From the NCBI GenBank assembly GCA_001825665.1, contig MHXZ01000032.1, positions 1 through 56,391 on the forward strand: DNA of 56,391 nucleotides, read 5' to 3'. Both the position numbers and the translations under genes were made by a program. The notes beneath the pieces were generated by a model. It worked only from the letters and a program-made list of their open reading frames with translations, was not told the DNA's origin and did no database searches. The DNA is from Planctomycetes bacterium GWF2_41_51 (GTDB taxonomy: Bacteria > Planctomycetota > Phycisphaerae > Sedimentisphaerales > UBA12454). The stretch's first letter is position 1. Every line of letters starts with the position of its first letter. Shown here piece by piece: positions 51,764-56,391 of this stretch.

Positions 51764-52495
51764 ATGCCGGAATACAACAGATTATATAACTCTTTAAGAG
51801 AACAGATTTTAGACGGCTATTATGCCGCCGGTCAGATAATCCCACCAGAAAGGTTGTTGTGTAAAAGCTTCGGAGTCTCAAGAATTACAGCAAGACATGC
51901 GATAAGACTTCTGCAGGAACAAGGACTTGTTGAAAGGTTTCAAGGCAGAGGAACTTATGTACGCAGTATTAATCCGAAAAAAGTATCTATTGTAAATTGT
52001 GATTTTTCAGGTTCGATTCGCAAAAACGCCCCGGAAATGACAAGGAAACTAATTTGTTTTGAAAAAATCCTGCCCCCGCAGCAAATCGCTGAACAGCTTC
52101 TTCTTAATAAAAATGAAGAATGTATGCTGGCGAAAAGAAGCGATATTATGAATAATGAGCCGCTCGCTTTTGACCGAGCTTATATACCTTTAAAATATTC
52201 ATCGTCTCTAAATGAAAAACTGCTTGTGAAAATAGATTTTCTGGAGATGTGGACGAGATCAGAAAAAATAAAGATTTCTTATGGTACTCAAAATATTGAA
52301 GCTACGGGCGCAAGCAGCGAAGATGTTGAAATATTAAACGTCAAACCTGAAAGTCCGATGCTATTTGTTACTGACGTTGTATTCAATTCAGACGGCAAAG
52401 CTGTGGCGGTTTTCGAATCTGTATATCGCGGTGATAGAATAAAATTTATTTCAACAAACTCTAAAGGCAAAGTAAATGTCAACGCTGTTGATTAA
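51764..52495 (+). CDS. GntR family regulator with UTRA effector domain (NagR/YvoA-like)
   Basis: This 243-residue protein has a GntR winged helix at about 1-70 (LYNSLREQILDGYYAAG, PPERLLCKSFGVSRITARHAI, GRGTYVR) and a UTRA sensor domain from about 90 to the end, with the ATG ASSEDVEILNVKPESPM-type strand-turn. NagR/DasR-type members sense GlcN-6-P or GlcNAc-6-P. The gene starts the plus-strand operon and overlaps nagA by 20 bases, so it probably regulates nagA. Only a weak AAAG precedes the ATG. Confidence 0.87.
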   Translation: MPEYNRLYNSLREQILDGYYAAGQIIPPERLLCKSFGVSRITARHAIRLLQEQGLVERFQGRGTYVRSINPKKVSIVNCDFSGSIRKNAPEMTRKLICFEKILPPQQIAEQLLLNKNEECMLAKRSDIMNNEPLAFDRAYIPLKYSSSLNEKLLVKIDFLEMWTRSEKIKISYGTQNIEATGASSEDVEILNVKPESPMLFVTDVVFNSDGKAVAVFESVYRGDRIKFISTNSKGKVNVNAVD

Positions 52496-53645
52496 AAACG
52501 CAAATATTGTTTTTCCAGACAAAATAAGCAGGAATTCGGCTGTACTCATTGTTGATGGTAAAATCGCGAAAATATATTCCTCAAAGAATACGCCCGATAA
52601 ACGAGTTAATGAGATAATAGACGCAAACGGCAATTATCTCGCTCCAGGATTCATAGATTTACATATCCACGGTCTGCAAAATTTCTTAATAGATAACGGC
52701 ACAGAAGAGTTAAATGAAATATGCAAAATTCTGCCGCAATATGGTGTAACAGGTTTTTTGCCGACAGTCTGCCCCCTGCCAAAAGGAAAGGACTCTGAAT
52801 TTCTCTCCACACTTTCAAAGGCGGAAACTACTGGAGCACAAATTTTAGGCTTTCATCTTGAAGGGCCATTCCTGACATTGACAGGCGCACTGTCGGAAGA
52901 AGCATTGGGAAAAGCAGATATTGAGAGAATAAAAAATCTAATAACTGCGGCTAAACCTTATCGAGCAATTTTCAGTATTTCTCCGGATTTCGAAGATATA
53001 ACAAAGTTAATACCTGTAATGGCCGAAAATGGACTTCCTGTTTTTATTACTCATACAGCAGCCAACGTAAAACAAACTATGGATGCAATAAAAGCAGGCG
53101 CAAGTCACGCTACGCATTTTTATGATGTATTTTATCCCCCTGCCGAAACAGACCCGGGAGTAAGACCTTGCGGAGCAGTTGAAGCAATACTTGCCGACAG
53201 AAATGTAAGTGTTGATTTTATTCTTGATGGTGTTCATGTTGACCCAATTGCGGTCAAGATGGCCTTGCAGTGCAAAGGAAATGATGGAGTTTGCCTTATT
53301 ACCGATGCCAATATCGGAGCAGGTATGGGAAAAGGCATTTATAACTTCGGCAGCGAAAAAGTCGAAATCGATAAGTATGGTTCGCCGGCAAGATTAGTCA
53401 AAAACGGCGGACTGGCAGGAAGCGGATTAACAATGGACACTGCTGTCAGGAATGCAGTGTCTATGCTTAATATTGATTTGCCATTAGCTGTAAAAATGGC
53501 AAGTACGAATCCGGCAAGGGTTCTTAAAGTTGATAACCATAAAGGTAAGATTGCAGAAGGATATGATGCCGATTTTGTTTTAATGAACGATAAATTTAAA
53601 GTATTACAAACCTGGATAAACGGAAATTCCTCTTTTAAAAATTAA
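52476..53645 (+). CDS. nagA: N-acetylglucosamine-6-phosphate deacetylase
   Basis: This 389-residue protein belongs to the amidohydrolase superfamily. The first metal motif is PGFIDLHIHG with H63 and H65, the metal-binding glutamate is in HLEGPF (E129), and then come ITHTAANVKQ, GASHATHFYDVF, FILDGVHV and the catalytic aspartate in LITDAN. It removes acetate from GlcNAc-6-P in the cytoplasm. The ATG lies inside the end of the regulator gene with AAAGG eight bases upstream. HFYDVF takes the place of the more common HLFNAM, a modest departure. The following gene encodes a NagB-like protein. Confidence 0.9.
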   Translation: MSTLLIKNANIVFPDKISRNSAVLIVDGKIAKIYSSKNTPDKRVNEIIDANGNYLAPGFIDLHIHGLQNFLIDNGTEELNEICKILPQYGVTGFLPTVCPLPKGKDSEFLSTLSKAETTGAQILGFHLEGPFLTLTGALSEEALGKADIERIKNLITAAKPYRAIFSISPDFEDITKLIPVMAENGLPVFITHTAANVKQTMDAIKAGASHATHFYDVFYPPAETDPGVRPCGAVEAILADRNVSVDFILDGVHVDPIAVKMALQCKGNDGVCLITDANIGAGMGKGIYNFGSEKVEIDKYGSPARLVKNGGLAGSGLTMDTAVRNAVSMLNIDLPLAVKMASTNPARVLKVDNHKGKIAEGYDADFVLMNDKFKVLQTWINGNSSFKN

Positions 53646-53661
53646 TTGAAAAGGCAGCAAA

Positions 53662-54597
53662 ATGTCAAAATTTGAATTTGAACCGGCGAAATTTATCCCA
53701 TTCAGAGATAAAAAGGTAATTTCGAAATGCAGAGCTATCAAGCGTGAGGATATCGAAAAACATCCTAATCCAGACTTTAGAATAAAAGTCGTCAAAGATG
53801 AAGATTTAACGTTTTTATGGTTTGGTGATTTAATTGCCAGGCTCAAGCTTGCCAGTGATGCAAACAAAAAAATTGTAATGATTCTGCCAAATCCCTGGCC
53901 GGGCTATCGTCATGTTGCAAGAATTATCAACAGATGCAAAATAAATTGTAAAAAACTTTGGGCTTTTGCGATGGACGAATACGCTGACCAGAACGGCAAT
54001 ATCGCTCCGGAAGACTGGGAATTTGGCTTTAGCCATGCAATGCTGAAATATTTCTACTATGAAATAGACGAAGACCTGCGTCCCCCACGCAAGCAGTTTG
54101 TATGCTTCAGTGATTTAAAAGATATCAATGATTACAGCAAAATGCTCGCGGACCTGGGCGGAGCTGACATTTGTTACAGCGGCCCCGGCTGGACAGGACA
54201 TCTTGCATTCATAGAACCGGACGCTCCAGAACTGCAAGCCCCCCTTGAAGAATGGAAAAGGTTGGGTGCTAAAATTGTAACACTTAGTCCATTTACAATC
54301 GCTCAAAATTCTCTGCACGGCTGTTTCGGTTTTAGCGGAGATCTTACTGCGGTTCCGCCAAAAGCGGCTACTTTGGGGCCGGCAGATGTCATTGCCGCCA
54401 AGGCACGTTTTGACATGCACGGCATAACTATAGCTGGAAGCAAAAGCTCTTGGCAGAGACTTACAACTCGCCTGGTACTTCATGGGCCGGTAACACCAAT
54501 GCTGCCTGCATCAATACTGCAAACATTAAGAACTGATGTTTATGTTACTGAAACATCTGCGATGAATATAGAAACAAATTGGGACATAGGGTATTAA
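53662..54597 (+). CDS. Glucosamine-6-phosphate deaminase-like protein (NagB superfamily)
   Basis: This 311-residue protein is longer than classical NagB (about 266). The NagB-type signatures are present: FAMDEYADQNG with D105/E106, and SGPGWTGHLAFIEP with H180 and E185 near the positions of the E. coli catalytic histidine and glutamate. ITIAGSKSSWQR and VLHGPVTPMLPAS fit the phosphosugar-binding end. An N-terminal extension of about 40 residues is unusual. It probably converts GlcN-6-P to fructose-6-P and ammonia, the step after nagA, but the divergence leaves other amino sugars possible. AAAGG precedes the ATG, 16 bases after nagA. Confidence 0.78.
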   Translation: MSKFEFEPAKFIPFRDKKVISKCRAIKREDIEKHPNPDFRIKVVKDEDLTFLWFGDLIARLKLASDANKKIVMILPNPWPGYRHVARIINRCKINCKKLWAFAMDEYADQNGNIAPEDWEFGFSHAMLKYFYYEIDEDLRPPRKQFVCFSDLKDINDYSKMLADLGGADICYSGPGWTGHLAFIEPDAPELQAPLEEWKRLGAKIVTLSPFTIAQNSLHGCFGFSGDLTAVPPKAATLGPADVIAAKARFDMHGITIAGSKSSWQRLTTRLVLHGPVTPMLPASILQTLRTDVYVTETSAMNIETNWDIGY

Positions 54598-54621
54598 TTG
54601 CAATAAGAAAGGGACAAAACA

Positions 54622-55938
54622 ATGGATAACAAATTATTTGCAGGTGCAGCACAAGTTGATATTTCGCCTAAGGATTCACAATTTCTTTTCGGTTATCCGC
54701 ACATAGAAAGATACAGCACGGGGATCAATGATCCGCTGTTGAGTTCGGCGCTCTACCTTAGTGATGAACGGACGGCGGCAATAATGGTCGCTAATGATAT
54801 TGTGTTCGTGGGCAAAAAAAGTGCACAGCGTATCCGTGAACGTATTACTGCACAAACCGGCATTCTCGCCGGCCATATCATGATAAGCGCAACGCATACT
54901 CATTCTGGGCCTATCACGGTGGATTACATCAGCAACGAGGCCGATCCCATCGTGCCAAAGACCGATCAGAAATATGTTGCGTTTATGGAAGACCGTATCG
55001 TCGAAGCAGCCATCGCGGCATATAAAAATGCGCAGCCCGCCCGCGTCGGCCTTGCTTGTGCCGACAGTACCGGCATCGGCACAAACCGCCGTGATCCAAA
55101 AGGCCCTGCCGATATGCAAGTTCCGGTACTGCTTGTGCAAAACGCAGCAGGCACGAATTCTATCGCGTGTATGCTCGTATGCTCGATGCACCCGACCGTT
55201 TTACATGAAGACTCCAAATTGGTCAGCGGCGATTTCCCGGCATACTCGCGGATGTATCTGCAAAAACATTGTGTTGACGCTAAATGCGCCGTGCTGCATC
55301 ATACAGGCCCCGCGGGCAATCAAAGCCCTCGGCATGTGACCAAAGCAAATACCTTTGCCGAGGCGCAGCGTCTTGGCGAGATTCTGGGCAAGGCGGTCGA
55401 AAAAGTTCTTCCGACGATCCAATTCACAACCTCTGCAACAATCCAGTGCAAACAAGCGCTGCTCGATCTGCCCAAGCGGACGTTTCCCGATGTGCCGACC
55501 GCACAGAAAAAACTCGACAAAGCCATTGCACAACTTGAATACCTTCGCACAAGCGGCGCACCGCGTCAGGAAGTTCGCACCGCCGAATGTGATTGGTTCG
55601 GCGCAGAAGAGACATTAACAATGGCAAAAGCCGCTGCCGAAGGCAGGCTGTCGCAGGCTTATGAATTAGCATTGCCTGCCGAAATTCAGATTGTAAAAAT
55701 CGGGCCGTGGGCATTTGTCGGCTGGCAGGGCGAATGTTTTGTCGATTACGCGCTGGCACTCAAAAAACTTTTTGCCAATACCTTTGTCATCTCATGTGCC
55801 AATGGCGAACTGCAGGGCTATATTGTGACAGAAGAAGCGAGTAACGAAGGCGGCTACGAGGCGTCAAATGCGCTTTTGAGCTATAAAAGCGGCGACATAA
55901 TGGTGCACAATAGCACCCAATTGCTGCGGACAATGTGA
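54622..55938 (+). CDS. Neutral/alkaline ceramidase-like protein
   Basis: This 438-residue protein shows the family start AGAAQVDISPKDSQFLFGYP and the metal-binding THTHSGP at 91-97. VCSMHPTVLHED near residue 193 completes the pattern. There is no signal peptide, unlike secreted ceramidases, so a cytoplasmic amidase is more likely; in this operon it may act on an N-acyl sugar or amide. The DNA is clearly richer in G+C than the neighbours (about 58% by hand count over 55021-55140, against about 35% in a comparable stretch of 24001-24120). This suggests recent transfer. AAAGGG precedes the ATG. Confidence 0.82.
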   Translation: MDNKLFAGAAQVDISPKDSQFLFGYPHIERYSTGINDPLLSSALYLSDERTAAIMVANDIVFVGKKSAQRIRERITAQTGILAGHIMISATHTHSGPITVDYISNEADPIVPKTDQKYVAFMEDRIVEAAIAAYKNAQPARVGLACADSTGIGTNRRDPKGPADMQVPVLLVQNAAGTNSIACMLVCSMHPTVLHEDSKLVSGDFPAYSRMYLQKHCVDAKCAVLHHTGPAGNQSPRHVTKANTFAEAQRLGEILGKAVEKVLPTIQFTTSATIQCKQALLDLPKRTFPDVPTAQKKLDKAIAQLEYLRTSGAPRQEVRTAECDWFGAEETLTMAKAAAEGRLSQAYELALPAEIQIVKIGPWAFVGWQGECFVDYALALKKLFANTFVISCANGELQGYIVTEEASNEGGYEASNALLSYKSGDIMVHNSTQLLRTM

Positions 55939-56042
55939 GGTCGGCGTGGAATTTGTTGCCGGCATAGACCTTGACGCATACAGAAATATTTTAAAAATTA
56001 TAGAATATGATGTTAAAACAACAAATATAAGGCAAAACATTC

Positions 56043-56391
56043 ATGAAAAAGAATAAAAATGTATTATTTGGCATGTCTGGCGGACCGACGCCGGTGATCA
56101 ACAACTCTCTGAGAGGAGTCATAGAAACCTGTCGCGCTTACCCATCCGAATTCGGGAAAATATATGCCGGCTGGCACGGAATTGAAGGCGTTCTCCAAGA
56201 GGAACTGATTGATATATCGGCTCAACCCCAAAAAGAAATTGATCTATTGGCTACAACTCCTGCCGCAGGAGCTGTTGGCACATGTCGCTATAAGCTGTCG
56301 GATGATCGTGCGGAAGATTTTGAGCGAATTATCGAGGTGCTAAAAGCTCACAATATTGGCTACTTTTTCTACAATGGCGGCAATGACTCTA
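56043..56391 (+). CDS. Pyrophosphate-dependent 6-phosphofructokinase, 5' part
   Basis: The gene begins at ATG 56043 (AAGG about ten bases upstream) and runs off the window, leaving 116 codons. The start reads VLFGMSGGPTPVINNSLRGV, the nucleotide/phosphate-binding opening of PFK, and the last visible residues NGGNDS form the GGNDS motif of PPi-dependent enzymes (ATP-dependent ones have GGDGS). It would phosphorylate fructose-6-P made by the NagB-like enzyme, which links amino-sugar use to glycolysis. The 104 bases between it and the previous gene have no other feature. Confidence 0.85.
   Translation, partial: MKKNKNVLFGMSGGPTPVINNSLRGVIETCRAYPSEFGKIYAGWHGIEGVLQEELIDISAQPQKEIDLLATTPAAGAVGTCRYKLSDDRAEDFERIIEVLKAHNIGYFFYNGGNDS

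Noticed and set aside
54974-55759. Overlapping long frames in the GC-rich ceramidase-like gene
   Set aside because: High G+C creates open shadow frames on both strands; only frame 54622-55938 shows family motifs and a ribosome site.

Overview
The window looks like a chromosomal piece of an AT-rich planctomycete, most likely a Phycisphaerae/Sedimentisphaerales-type bacterium. The evidence is a combination of half-dockerin (single EF-hand-like, DxNxDGxVN...WL) segments on secreted proteins, a PEP-CTERM protein with a VPEP-TM-RKNK tail, a type II pseudopilin with an H-X9-DG tail, several Gfo/Idh/MocA oxidoreductases and URO-D-like proteins, and a large set of secreted right-handed beta-helix proteins. 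Taxonomy is inferred from gene families only; no rRNA or tRNA gene is visible.

Layout. (1) 116-3541, minus: xylose-isomerase-like TIM barrel, DegT-type aminotransferase and Gfo/Idh/MocA dehydrogenase, facing a LacI-family regulator (3754-4830, plus). Two matching LacI-type operators lie in the shared control region. (2) 5132-6577, plus: a lone secreted beta-helix protein with its own promoter. (3) 6896-46052, minus: a carbohydrate superlocus of about 39 kb. Its distal part encodes cytoplasmic catabolism: epimerase, Gfo/Idh/MocA enzymes, rhamnogalacturonan-acetylesterase-like SGNH esterase, alpha/beta hydrolase, two URO-D-like proteins, a tightly overlapping isomerase-kinase-TIM barrel-aldolase cassette, an MFS sugar transporter and an (alpha/alpha)6 glycosidase. 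Its proximal part encodes the secreted front end: six paralogous beta-helix proteins, a CBM9/GH123-like protein, a GH4 glycosidase, a third URO-D-like protein, a pseudopilin, a half-dockerin protein and a PEP-CTERM protein. Upstream sits a GntR/LacI chimeric (AraR-like) regulator with an AraR-like operator between it and the first structural gene. (4) 47246-48284: the only large gene-free stretch. (5) 48285-51609, minus: DeoR regulator, class III aminotransferase and Gfo/Idh/MocA dehydrogenase. (6) 51764-56391, plus, divergent from (5): GntR/UTRA regulator, nagA, NagB-like protein, ceramidase-like protein and the start of a PPi-dependent phosphofructokinase, i.e. an amino-sugar catabolic operon.

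How it may work together (inference): secreted beta-helix proteins and the CBM9/GH123-like enzyme act on an acidic, probably acetylated polysaccharide of pectin/rhamnogalacturonan type. Esterases remove acyl groups, the MFS carrier imports oligosaccharides, and GH4 and the (alpha/alpha)6 enzyme release monosaccharides. An isomerase-kinase-aldolase route and NAD-dependent dehydrogenases then feed central metabolism. The most unusual points are a family of six tandem beta-helix paralogues built on interchangeable N-terminal modules, one shared surface module carried on three different architectures, a class II aldolase lacking a zinc histidine, three URO-D-like proteins without a corrinoid protein, and well-defined operators for three regulators.
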